From Agroathelia rolfsii (lineage: Eukaryota > Basidiomycota > Agaricomycetes > Amylocorticiales > Amylocorticiaceae), in NCBI GenBank assembly GCA_018343915.1, contig JABRWF010000007.1:2604001-2668000 (forward strand): a DNA stretch of 64,000 nucleotides. Reading direction: 5' to 3'. Below the pieces are notes generated by a model. That model was given only the letters and a program-made list of their open reading frames with translations, searched no databases and was not told the DNA's origin. The translations under genes and the position numbers were made by a program. This document shows, one piece after another, positions 35,165 to 46,738 of this stretch; position 1 is the stretch's first letter, and every line of letters starts with the position of its first letter.

Positions 35165-37890
35165 CTAGCAACCCCGGGCTTCCACGTTGCCATCTCTGGA
35201 GCGGCATTTCATCTGCGAACTCGATCCGGAACTTGGAGTAGGCTCAGAATCCAATGGGACGGTGGGGTTTAAAGGTAGGTCAGGGGTTAAAGATGGTTCG
35301 GAACTCGAAGTTGGCTTGGAGCTCGAAGCAATTTTGGGACTCGAGGTAGGTTCGAGACTCGAAGTTGACTCTGAGCTTGAAGATGATTCAGAACTCGAAG
35401 TTGGCTTTGACCTCGACGTAGTTTTAGGTCCGAGACTTGAAAATACTTTCGAGGTTGGAATTTGCTCAGAAGTCGAGGTTGGTTTAGAGCTCGAAACAGG
35501 CTTAGAACTCGACGTAGGCTGAAAGCTCGAAGATGATTGAGACTTCGATGTCGTCTTAGAGTCGGAATCCAATGTAGTTGATCCTGACTTCTTGGAACCC
35601 TTGAGCTCGTAGACGTTCAGCCTGTTACTGCCACCACAGTACTGGGTTTGGTTGCCAGAGCAGCTCATGTCGCAAGAGCCGATAACGGTTTTGTTGCCTC
35701 CTATAACATTACCACAGTAGCACTGAATAGAAATGCCCCCACGTTAGAGCATTTTAGTTTCAGTTAAAAAAGAAATGCCTACCTCAGACGCATACTCTGT
35801 GCCAAAGTAGGTGTATCCTTGGCAAGACTCGGCGCAAGATTGGATGGTATTGTTTGCTCCACCAGCCTGGGTTACAGCCAAGGAACGGTTGGAAACGGAA
35901 TCGGTCCAGCATCCAATAAACTTATAGTCGCCAACGGACTTAACAGTCTTAGGACTGAAGGAGGTCAAGGTACCCTGGTTATAGACAGAAAGCAGGAAGG
36001 ATCCACCACAGGCCTCCTTGCTATTACCGCCGCATGCCATACCGCAAGTCTGATCGGTAACCTTCTCCGGGGCGTTGTCGAGAGCATTGCCGCAGTAGCA
36101 CTCAGTACTGTATTCCATACCCGCAACGCTGTATCCCTTACTACAAGGTATTGGCATCATCAATATAAGCCTGATACGAGATAAAGAGACGATTCAGACT
36201 TGCCTAAGGCACATGTTGACACACATCTTAACCGTCAGGTTGCTGAATGTGCCAGCGGTATATGACAAGGTGCGAGTGTCGCCGCTATCAGTGTAGCATC
36301 CATCGTATCTCATCCCGAGACCAGAAGTGACAGGCTGAGGACCGAATTGATCACCACTAGAGGAAGAATTGCCCCACTTCGATGCATAGTTACTAAATCC
36401 ACCCTCAGTACAAGAAACCTATGTGAAGGGTCGAAGGTAGCTTACGGATCAGGGTTGGGGTCATCACCAGGCTCTTGGCGGGGACCAAAGTCGGGGGCGC
36501 GCTTGCCATTACCGTACCAGTTGTCAAGGCTATTCCCCAATCAGGCACAATCCTTCTTCTTTTAGGAACCAAACAACTCACAAGAAACGTGCAATACCAG
36601 AAGAAGCAGCAAACATTTCGGGCGCTGAATGACCAACTTTGGGGACATAGTCCACATAGTCATTCGTGTTTGGTGTGAAGTAGGTGATGAAGTTGTAGAA
36701 GCGGACGGCACGGTTGGATCTAAGTACATCATCCAATCAGTTAGCTGAATCCGTCAATAAGGAGCACAACTCAAAACGCACCCCTGCGAGCTCGGGGCGC
36801 AGTTGCTAGCCTCGTTTCCAAAATCGTTAAGACCACGAGCGTAGACGAGAGCGCGAGATTGGTATAATTCTGTGACAGCTTGCGACCCCTTGGCAACAAG
36901 GTCGGCACCATAGGTGTTGGTGTACTTGCTCAGACCCTCGCGCCAGTCATTATAGATAGTACAAGATCCGGGAGCAATGGGACGGCTGGAGTTAAGCCAG
37001 CCGAAGGAGTCAGGGTTACCCATCCAGTATGTAACGGGGACTATGATATGACATTGTAAGATTAGCAAAGATGAGATAATGATGTTCGAAAGGACTTACA
37101 TCGCAGGTTTAAGTCATTGCCAACCATGGCATAACGCTGAACGATTTGGCCACCGAGCGAATGACCACCAATGACAACTTCCTTCAAATTAGGATACAGT
37201 GTGGCATTGTTGTAGTACTGCAAGATCTGATCCAGCGCTTCATAAGACGACACCGTATTTTGATTGTATGGATAAATGTTGTTTGCTCCCGAGGCCCAGT
37301 CACTATCTATAAAGAAAATAAAACGGGGTGTGCTTTAGAATAATATTCAAAAATTACGTGATTAAGTACTAACCTGACCACACAAGAGCTTTTGAAGTCT
37401 AAATATCATGCATTGTCAGCAGGTCTGTCCATTTGTTATGGACGGTCATCAAACTCACTGATCCACGTCCCGCAGCTAGACCATCCGTCCATGGATAACC
37501 AAAGTTTTTGTCAGCGCCATTGGGAAAGTAAGGCGACATAATCGACACGGTCTCCTCAGAGATTTCACTGATGTGTTTCGCGGCATTGGGGATCAAGTTC
37601 CAGATATAGCCAAAGTAATCCCATGGATCGCGGTTGAGACCGTGGATGATGATGATCGCACGCTGCACCTTGCTCTCATCCTGGCGCTTCCCATTGGGCG
37701 CCGAGAAGTAGTTGAGCAACGTTGTATCTTGGCCCTTGGCATCTTTAACATTGAAGTAGGTGACTACGGCACCCGAAGTGGAGGGCAATGAGTTGTTGAC
37801 AGGTGCTCCGACATACTGCTGGGCCGAGACACCGCCTACAGCGAGGGCAAGACAAGCCAAGGAAGACTTGCGAGAAGATGTGAGGCGCAT
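35165..37890 (-). CDS. Secreted alpha/beta-hydrolase fused to two WSC domains
   Basis: Nine exons (37459-37890, 37374-37398, 37100-37306, 36782-37040, 36582-36719, 36446-36529, 36204-36392, 35783-36140, 35165-35722) give 749 residues. Order: signal peptide (LACLALAVGGVSA); alpha/beta-hydrolase fold with RAIIIIHGLNRDPWDY as oxyanion-side strand and GGHSLGGQIVQ as nucleophile elbow; Pro/Asp linker; two WSC domains (about residues 400-570), each with the repeated Cys pattern ending in CYCGN and CGG; then a long Ser/Thr/Pro-Lys tail (SSSKPTSSSE-like units) likely O-mannosylated. WSC domains bind cell-wall glycans, so the hydrolase may be anchored to the wall. No C-terminal GPI signal or membrane helix is seen. 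Exon 2 is 25 nt. The intron after 36204 uses a GC donor (GCAAGT). Substrate unknown. Confidence 0.88.
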
Positions 37891-40624
37891 GTCGCAGGAG
37901 GGTCTTTGGTGCTCCTTCCGCTAGTTTCGACACATGGTTTTATAGGCAGCCCAAGTATCCTAGTGGACAAGAACTAGACAGGAATCGAGACTAGGCCCCG
38001 GCTGCGCGCGAATCCATGTATTACAACATTGCCGGCTGTAGACTTTTCATTAGCGATCAATGACCCAGTCTCTCTGACGACAACGAGCAAGAGGTTAATT
38101 GTGCGGATCAGATTCGGACTCGTAGCAGACAGACATACGGACTACGGTAACTGCCAGAGGCATCACATGTACCCAGTATGTAGCCCGAGATCCTATGTCA
38201 ACTACTAGTACTAGCAGTACAGCAAACGTTTGCTGCGAGTCGGGATAATTTTAGGTGGATACTGCTTCTGGACTGGTATGATTCGCTCTAGAATGGATGG
38301 CAAGTATCTGATGGGACAATGTCAAGAAGATTTACCGATACCAGGAAGTCATTTACACAGACCTTGCTCGCCTTTGCATGCCTCGGGCAAACAAGAAATG
38401 CGCTAGTGCGACCAAATTAGGAGATAATCACTGAAACGCTGTGACAGACAGCGCATCACACTCTTCGGGTAGACTTGAAGCATGAAACGATGCTATTCAA
38501 TGACCCTTAGATGCCTCAAACAGGTTGATGGATAGCCCCACATCCGAAAACGAGGCACTGAATGATACTACTGGTAAGTACAATACTCATTTCAATACAG
38601 CCAAGTTAGGACTCAGGCTCCGTATGACTTAGATTTCGAAGACCTTAGGCAACCTCGTTTCGCCTTTGACCAACATCTGGGTGTATTAGAATTGGAATGC
38701 AACTTAAAGTGATCCGACTCCGTTCGCAGACTGCTTCTAGCCCGGATATAAATATCTGCAAAAGCCTTCTCTACGACTTATTTTTCTGTTCTTTGAGCGC
38801 TTGAACTCTGGACGCCATCATCGCGCTTTTCCATCCGCCTAGCCCATCAATTAGTTTTTCCATAACTCCAAGGATTTAAATGAATTCTCCGGTCATGTAT
38901 CCAAGAAGATGCACAAAAGCATACCGTGACCATCAGGTTGTTCAACGGTTGCAAATGCTGGGGATATCTCTCATGCCTGTTTCTCTGGGGCTTGTGCATC
39001 TGTCTGTTCTCATGGGTGCTGGCCGACGTATGTGATGTGAAAATTCATTAATACAACCATCGATATTATGCAAATCGCTACACAGACTCTTGCTCAGGGT
39101 CGTTGCTATCACTTCCGTCGGGAACTGTTTTCGAAGTCGTGCTGCCTTTAAGCGGGGATAATCGAAATGAACATGATGCTCCAGGATGCTTCATATCCCC
39201 GTTGGAAGAAAAAGGAAGGTTGTCGTTGTCCGGGGGGCTTGAAAAAAAAATTGCGTCACCACCACAGTATGAAGGCCTGCCGGGAAAGGAACTGGCTCTA
39301 GTGGTTCATTAATCGGAGTAGGTATCAGCCAAGCGACGCCTTGATCTTCACGGTGCTCTTCGCCTCCGTGGCCATGACATGATTCATATACAGATGAGGA
39401 CAACAACTTTAATCTTCGCTCCTCTGTCTAGTGACTCGGACGTTTGACTCAATTTCCCTCCATAGCTTCCGCAGAGATGGTGACTCAGCGTTAAACCGCA
39501 TGGCGTAATCCTGGTGGCCTTCCTGATGCTGGCCTCGATAAGTTTTTGATATCATGGTCTGAAGTTTATGCCCTTTTGCATCTGCCTACGCGTCTTGTGA
39601 TTCAAAGAATGGCAACCAGTCCATTGGTCGCCCTTGTGCCTTCCTTGAAAATGATGACTATTGATAGTTGGTATTGGAAACCAGGCTGTGCTTTACATCT
39701 TCGAAGAGCGTTACATCTCCGGGTCCTATGTGAAGGTAAGACACTTTCGGCACTAACAGCAAAGCTTAGTTCAGCTATGATGGGGCTTCAGAATATCCTA
39801 TCATTCAGGGATAGCCACCGCAACTATTGCGCCCGAAAGCAGACCTTGAACATACATTTCTACAGCAGAGAGCATAGCCATAACTTTGCCGATTCTCGTA
39901 AGGCCAGCGAACGAGGAATAACCTTGACTACGATCCTCATCACATGGGCTCTAGCTTATGCAATTTTATGAGCCCAATAAGAAACCAAGAATCCCACTCA
40001 TGGCCAAATGTCCCAGCGTCCTTCAAGAAACCCCTGTATTGAAACTATGGACGGCATTCACGTCCTCGGATCGGAGACCTCTGTAATTAACCATGAATCA
40101 AGCTCGCCTTCGACTGAAGCACCATCATAGTGCATTCCAAACGTAATCATTAAACCGCAGATCGAATCCGATAGCTCGAGCCTTTACGATTTAATGCGCG
40201 ATGAACGTTGCATGAGCAATGTCCATACCATTATGCTACTTGCTAGCGAGTCCTCGAAAAGCCAACTTCATCCCTGCATATAGGTTCACTCTTTCATGAG
40301 GAGTATCTACTAGTGATAGCAGCCAGTTCAGCTATACCCTACCATTACCAGCCGAGAGTATAAGAACAGAAAACAAAATACGTATATATTCAATCACATT
40401 TATACTAGTATCTTAATTATGAAGATGATCTATACCTGATGAAGATACGGCGCCCCAGTGTATTTTTAGGATTTTAATTGTACTTTAGCGCACCAACAGT
40501 CGAAGCACTTATTATTATTCTCTTTCATTGCAAGAGCTAGTTCAGGATAAAGGATAAAGACTATTGATACTCCGATGCAAAGAAAAAAGGGGTAATGTTA
40601 TATTAAATAGTGCATGCAACGAAT
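37891..40624. other. Intergenic region, 2.7 kb, with one weak gene candidate
   Basis: Apart from the candidate at 38880-39312, nothing is supported. The open frame at about 39546-39971 starts without ATG, has no motif and no splice partners. Segments near 40360-40420 and 40560-40610 are very AT-rich. Confidence 0.35.
38880..39312 (+). CDS. Weak candidate: small two-exon protein of unknown function
   Basis: ATG at 38880 opens 49 codons to a GT donor at 39028; a CACAG acceptor at 39085 restores the frame and the reading continues to a stop at 39312, giving about 124 residues. The first exon carries one hydrophobic stretch (LGISLMPVSLGLVHLSVLMG); the second is charged with no motif. No homologue comes to mind. 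It could equally be chance. Confidence 0.25.
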
Positions 40625-43244
40625 TCATAAACGACGTATATTTTCCAAGACTGTACTATCCTCATCTATTCCATTTATAGATGACCAGAAATCGCGGTCT
40701 AGAAACAAATCAGGAGGGAAGACCCGATCCAGATTATAATTGTCCAAGAATTCCGGGGTCGCCAGTTGGTTGAATATAGATAACTGATTTGCCGCCGCTA
40801 TGTCTGTAGACGCGTCTAGTACATGCCGTGACAGAAAGACACCCCCAGGATTGGTATTGGCAGTGGGTGGTGAGGGTTGCTCGGACGAAATGTCAGTCTG
40901 GTGATCGGTACTAGACGAAGGCTCCGTGTGTTCGTGAGAATGCGGCTCATTGTGCTGTGTAAACCCTTGCGGACGAAGGTGTTGCGTCATTTGCTCCCAT
41001 TGTGTAATTAGGCTGGTAACGACTAGAGCGGATTTGTGTGCGATGTGATCTGGACCACATGCAGATTGCTGCAGACGGTTTGCTGTCTTGTGGAAGAGGC
41101 TATCTGATGTCTCTGACCACCATAGTGTTTCAGTATGACATATGAACTGATTTGGATTCAGCTTACGGGAGTAAAATCGCCCAGAGATATACAGCATTCC
41201 AACTCGCAATAATGTTAGTATCCTAATTTAATGGCTCTTAAGATTAAATCAATTTACATATTCAACGAGTGAAGACTCACCAGGCCGCACAAGCAATCAT
41301 GACGAACATGTCGTCTGGAGCGGTGCCAAAGATCTCATCATGGTTCATCTGCAGAAACGATACGAGGACCATTTGCGCAGAGCCAACGAGATCTGATCCA
41401 AGCTGATAAACCAGGGTTTTGTGTGCTGCATCCAGTCTTGTATGCCAATAGTAGTCTGGGAGGCCTTTCTCAGTAGTTGCACGGTGCCTAATAGAACCGA
41501 ATTGCACCATGAGCACTTGCAGGCGGCATACATGGTAGTGTATTTGCAGTATATTGTAATGCGATGCATCATACTCTGTTGTGACTTATTCAACGGCTAT
41601 AGCTACTGAAGCTTGTTAAGATAAGCGGCGTATTAACCTACCAGGTAGGGGTGCTAAAATTCGGGAGAGTAAATCCATCTTGCGGACTTGACTTACCATG
41701 TCCGTATACCACTTTTCGAATTCAGACATCGAGTTAAGTCGGATATTCAAGGTTTCTTCGACAAGATCATACAGCTGGCCCAGCCAGTTTGATCTCATAT
41801 CCCCTCCGGCTTGCCGGGTCGCTACGGATGAAGACTTGACTATCTCCAGGTCAGCTTCAGAACGATGAATCCTTGGCGGTTTATCAGTCCCGACACATTG
41901 CCTAAAGTAAGCTTAGTACGGAACGTGTATCGAGGTCGCAATAAGCTGACATTGATTCGGCGTTGGCTAGGGCAACCCATAATCGTGCCTTGTCAATTGC
42001 ATCAGAAAGCTCCGTGGCAGATTCGGAATGAGAACGAGCCCCATCGTTACGTTGATCTCTTAACCGCTTTGCATGTGCCTATCAAATGCCAGTGTCAGAA
42101 CCCAACCCGATAGAGTAATAGTCTAAAAAACGATGACCTACACTAGCCCTATCGAGTCGCATGCTTATGGCCAAACTGATAGCAGAAGATAGTAGGAGCT
42201 GTCTGTCCAACGGCTCAATTTGAAGAGTGCTGGCAACGGGCGCCCACAAGGAAAGGATCAAAAGAGTTTGGATAGCTTCCGTGGTAGGTGACACAGAAAA
42301 CGCAAGTCTTGGTATCATCTGGTTAACTTGGATATGGAGTCGAGATGCTACAGAAACGCGTTGATCATTCGACCCTAGGTGTCTGCTCGCTACAAAGCAC
42401 CGAGCGAGAACAACAGGCGGCGAATGAATGTCTCTATTATTTGAGAGATTAAGCCATGGAGAATATTGCTGATCGAAGCTACCAGCGTCCATGAGCAAAG
42501 TAATCAAAGTCTCGAGTGCGAGCTTTAAACGTACATGGATAGTAAATGTGTTATCTGCTCGTTCGGCAGAACCCCGGGTAATGGTGTAGTATACTCCCTG
42601 CGAGAATCAGCTTGCCAGGGATCCCGTCTTTGCAGGATGTCCTGCATGACTACCATTGACACATTAGTCCAGTCAAGTTTTCCGTATTCTTTTTCAATCC
42701 CCCATGGCAAGTTCGGTGTGGGGAGAAGCTCAGCTGGATGAAATGCTATGCCAGGCTTGTCATCAGGGTGGTCTGGCCCAAGTCTGGGATTGTTGCTTGA
42801 GGTTGCCCAAGTAGGCTGCAACGAGAGGCTTCCCGAGGCAGCATGATCCAATCGAGATGAAAGAATGGTTTCACGGTTAGAGTGCTCGGGGCTATCAGAC
42901 TGCTTTTGATTTTGGCTGATGCTCTGAGATGATTCGGGACCTGCTGGTGGATCTTTATTCTTATCCGTAGGTGCACTGGTTAAATTGATGTTTCCTGGAG
43001 GTCGCTCCTCATGTTCAAAGGAGCATGTAAGGCCGAGGACATTGCATCGATGACACTTGAGGTTGTCGTACAACTCGCAGCGAGTCTTGTGTTTACGACA
43101 GGACGTACATGCCTTGAGAGCCTTGACGCGTTTTGCCGGCGGCGCACTGGAAGCCTCCGGCGGCGACTGTTAATGTGAGTCAGTACCATGGCATTCGCCG
43201 GATAGAAATCGTCATACATCTTGTGTTCGTTTTGGACTCTCCAT
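40625..43244 (-). CDS. Zn2Cys6 fungal transcription factor, likely quinate-cluster regulator
   Basis: Exon 1 (43218-43244, nine codons, MESPKRTQD) splices to 43166, giving an N-terminal zinc cluster CTSCRKHKTRC then a second half C-x2-C-x5-C (CHRCNVLGLTC): six cysteines in the Gal4-type spacing. A basic stretch (PPAKRVKALK) precedes it. Later exons (down to 40625) carry a weakly conserved fungal-specific regulatory domain (near VEIVQ-like IQTLLILSLWAP at about 42250) and a Ser/Thr/His-rich C-terminus. The later splice sites were only roughly followed. It is on the same strand as, and downstream of, the quinate-permease-like gene, which fits control of that small cluster; this target is inference. 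Confidence 0.82.
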
Positions 43245-44028
43245 TGTGATAGTGCAGACAAATGTCGCTCACGGTGCGCTCAAGAGAGCAATGGCTTATT
43301 AATGAGGCTTTTTAGTGAGCTTCCAGTGCTGCGGTGAACTGGATCTGCACGGGCGGTGCTGTAACTCTACCGGCGACTGCGGTTCAAGATGTAGATCCAC
43401 GTGGTGTATGCTGTCACCGCCGGTGCCACTTTTTAGTACTGTAGCTGCGACGGCATTGACTCTCCGCCTCAACAAATTATTCGACACTTGTCAGAACTAC
43501 CTATATTGGGCTATAGATCACAATTGCGGCTATATGTAATATACACAAGCTTCCCAACTTCGGCCAATGTTAACAAATAAAATTATTTGACATCTAGTAT
43601 CGTTGATGATAAAGAGCATAAGCCATCTTTGATAGGGAGTGAAACAGGATTCATATTCTATTGGATGCTTTCAAGTATCAGTAGGTGCCGGCCAACCTTT
43701 CGATATAGCAAACAAGAATGTCAACAATGACGCTGAGGAGTGACCCAAAGATTATGATGGTATTAGCAGTGCATCATCACCAGTGAGTCGGAATGCTATC
43801 ACACCTGGGAAGAATATTATGAGTTAAACAAGAAGATATATATTGCATGCGAGCGTGGTATATAAATCATCTCTTTTTTGCAGAATCCCTTCAGGTTGTA
43901 ACAGTATCGTACATCAATAATTGTTTTTCTTCTGGAAGCATCAATTCACGAGCACTTGATATTGAATAGTGATAGCGTAAGGGCCTTTGAAAATATTGGA
44001 AGATTGAGAGCATGCACATACAACCTCT
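43245..44028. promoter_or_regulatory. Promoter of the Zn2Cys6 gene with CGG-rich elements
   Basis: Within 200 bp upstream of the regulator start there are several CGG/CCG triplets, among them CACCGCCGGTG (43415-43425), an 11-bp inverted repeat around one central base. Gal4-type proteins bind CGG triplets, so self-regulation is possible. The part nearer 44028 is AT-rich and empty. Confidence 0.35.
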
Positions 44029-46124
44029 TCACACTGATTCTAGCATGGTATCCTCCTTTTTGAGCTCTGTCGAGGCGCGATCGAGCTGTTCTTCATTCCG
44101 GCCTACCGTCGAGCTAGCACGTCTAGGATGAATGACACCAAAAAGAGCATCCATTTCTTCTAGCCGAACACCCTTCGTCTCGGGCAAGAGAAAATACACC
44201 CATAGGAAAGCAATTGTCATAAAGGAGGCGAAAAGGAAGTAAGTCCCGAAACCCATGCTGGAGATCATGTACGGTGTTGACTTTGCAATTATAAATTGCA
44301 TAACCCTGATTTAATAGTCAATGAAGGCACCTAAAATTGGGACAGACGTTGAGGATATTACCATTGTGTCATCGTTGCTATGATATAACGCATACTGAGT
44401 ATTTGTTGATATCGAAAGCTACAGCTTTCACTCACTAATAGTAACTCCCAACGTTCTCACTCGAGTAGGGAATATCTCTGCTGGTATTATCCATGCAATC
44501 CCATTCCAGGAAGCGCAATAAAAGATCTATGAGTCTCCATCAGAGCCGTGAAAGAGGAATCTTGATCCAGATGAAGCACGTACCACAAATATATATATGC
44601 AAACAATGGCAACCCACCCGCCTGCTGGCCTTGGGCCCGTGGGATCCGCTGTCGGCTTGGCTTTCGCAATGTAGCCACCAATGTACCACATTGCAGCAGC
44701 TGCACCGACGGATCCGATGAGAAGTGGCTTTCGACGTCCAACGCGATCTAGTAGCCAGACAAGAAAGATGGTGCTAACGACAAACTTGACAACACCGTAT
44801 ATGCCCGTGGCGAAGAGCGATGCGTTTTTACCAGAGACACCAAGACTCTCGAACTGGTAATGAAAATGGGTTATATATGTGGTTTATAAGACTGAAAATA
44901 TTCACAATAGTAGGACTGTAATAGTTGATGGCATTGATACCTTTTCTCAAATAATAAGGATAAATAAAGACAGATGAAACGAGATACAGACTTACCAGAC
45001 ATGTTTTGGAATATCATCATCCCTACACCGAAACCCAACCTGTTTCTATTACCTTTTGAAAAGAGCTCTAGAAGAAGCGACCGAGACGCCGCGCCCTTGT
45101 TGCTTTGCGCCTCACGGTCCAACTGAACCTTCATATCCTCTACTTCGGTCTGGACATAAGGGTGATCCGGAGGTAATTGTCGTATCCTGGACAGAGTCGC
45201 AATACAGTCTTCCCACCGACCCCGTTCGGCTAACCAGCGTGGGGATTCCCAAACGATGAACATGGACAGGAAGAGTAGCCCGCCGGGAATGACTTGTACT
45301 GCTAATGGGATACGCCACTGGGCGGAAGAGGTGGACGAAATGTGTTCGGAAGTGCCGTAGTTGATCCAGAAGCCGAACAAGGCCGCAATTTGATAATTAA
45401 TCTAGAATGGATAGATCGTTGTTTGGATCGATAACAGCTTCGTGGACAAACGAAGCAAAAGAAGAAGAAAAATACCTCATAAATTCCAACTAACCTGCCC
45501 CGGATTGCAGGTGGAGAAAACTCGGCGATGTACACAGGCACCAACGAAGAAGCACAACCTACCAGGAAATTAGCAACATATGAGAGCACTATCAATGTCA
45601 CTGTACTTGCCAACACCGATGCCAGTCAGAATGCGACCGGCATACATCATCTGGAGGGACCCATTGGCCCATGTCTGTAGAAAGGAGCCAATGATGAACA
45701 GTGCACTCGTAGCTATAATGGGTATGCGACGACCGAAGCGCTCCGTGAATGGAAGTGTGAACAGCGCGCCAAAGAAAGCACCACCTATGCGCGGTATGAG
45801 TTCACTGAGTGTTGCGAATGCTACGACACTACATACCTTGGAAGACGCTCACTACGTTAGATGAAATATTATTGACCTGACTCTTGGATAGCTGAGAGAA
45901 TCCAAAATCTCTTTTGAAGGATTCGAGTGCGATGGTCGATCCTAGACAAGTTTGGGATATGAAATTTATTTGGAACTTAAGCCAGCGTAAGATGACATAC
46001 CAATGACAGCCGAGTCATAACCAAACATCATTGAACCGCAGCTGGCCATAAATGCGAAAAGGTACGTCTGGAAATTGTACACCTCCTTGGGCGTCGGACG
46101 ATCCTCCACCAGTGCAAAGCCCAT
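44029..46124 (-). CDS. Quinate-permease-like MFS transporter
   Basis: Sugar-porter family member of roughly 530 residues. The N-terminus MGFALVEDRPTPKEVYN followed by GYDSAVIGSTIAL closely recalls fungal quinate permeases (Qa-y/QutD), which begin with an EDRPTPK-type segment. Further marks: NVVSVFQGGAFFGALF, GRRIPII, GRILTGIGVG, PVYIAEFSPPAIRGRLVG, WESPRWL, GINAINYYSPTIFESLG in helix 7, DRVGRR, and LPETKGVRLEEMDALFG at the end. Exons followed: 46001-46124, 45837-45941, 45611-45784, 45476-45558, 44996-45401, 44906-44940, 44584-44853, then shorter ones to 44029. The intron after 45611 has a GC donor (GCAAGT). Divergent from a shikimate/quinate-dehydrogenase-like gene, which supports the substrate call. 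Confidence 0.87.
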
Positions 46125-46738
46125 ATTGTCTCACTGATACTTTGAAAATGAACAAGCTCGGTAGTTTATTCTGTGCGAAATGAGCTTGATATCGTTTGGG
46201 CGGCCAGGATTGTGATGAACAAGTTAAGGTCGAAGGAACGGGACAAACGTTTTTACTCTCATTTTTTCTCAGAAACATAATTAAATTTAAGCAAGTCAGG
46301 TGTGGGCATACACGGGAATGTGACGCTTCGCTCTCCTGGGTTCCGCTGTTGTGATCAAGCAGATGACTTGATGGTCGACGATGTAGGGTTACCCGACTCG
46401 GTTGTGACTCAAATATGCGTTCCTTCTTGCCGCAGTTTCGGCCGAAACGCCCCGCCGGCTCATATATTTCTTGGTCTATATATGTTGTAACCTGGATCAC
46501 TTCAACAACCATTGCTAGTGCTGGTGTGTCGTAAGTGGGGACACGTTGGACTCATAAGGGAACTGACTGGCCTAAAACTCCGGTCTTCAGTGAATAGATA
46601 AAAAAAGAAGCAAACAAAACGAAGAGCCCGTTGTTGCTCAATAAAATTGTGCGGAACAGACGTGAATTGAATCCGGGGTCCCAAAAAGGCACAGAGCTAT
46701 AATCATAGAGCACTATCGGTCTCGCATTGTTTCTCCCC
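46125..46738. promoter_or_regulatory. Divergent promoter with a 14-bp CGG/CCG palindrome
   Basis: Shared 5' region of the transporter (minus) and the dehydrogenase-like gene (plus). It holds the perfect palindrome GTTTCGGCCGAAAC at 46435-46448, with inverted CGG/CCG triplets, the kind of site bound by Zn2Cys6 dimers. Such a regulator is encoded at 40625-43244. Function as operator is inference. Confidence 0.45.

Noticed and set aside
39546..39971. 141-codon plus-strand open frame as a gene
   Set aside because: Starts at TTG, no motif, no splice context, unlikely composition.
46640..46730. tRNA-like bases around GAATTGAATCCGGGG
   Set aside because: No matching acceptor, D or anticodon stems on either strand.
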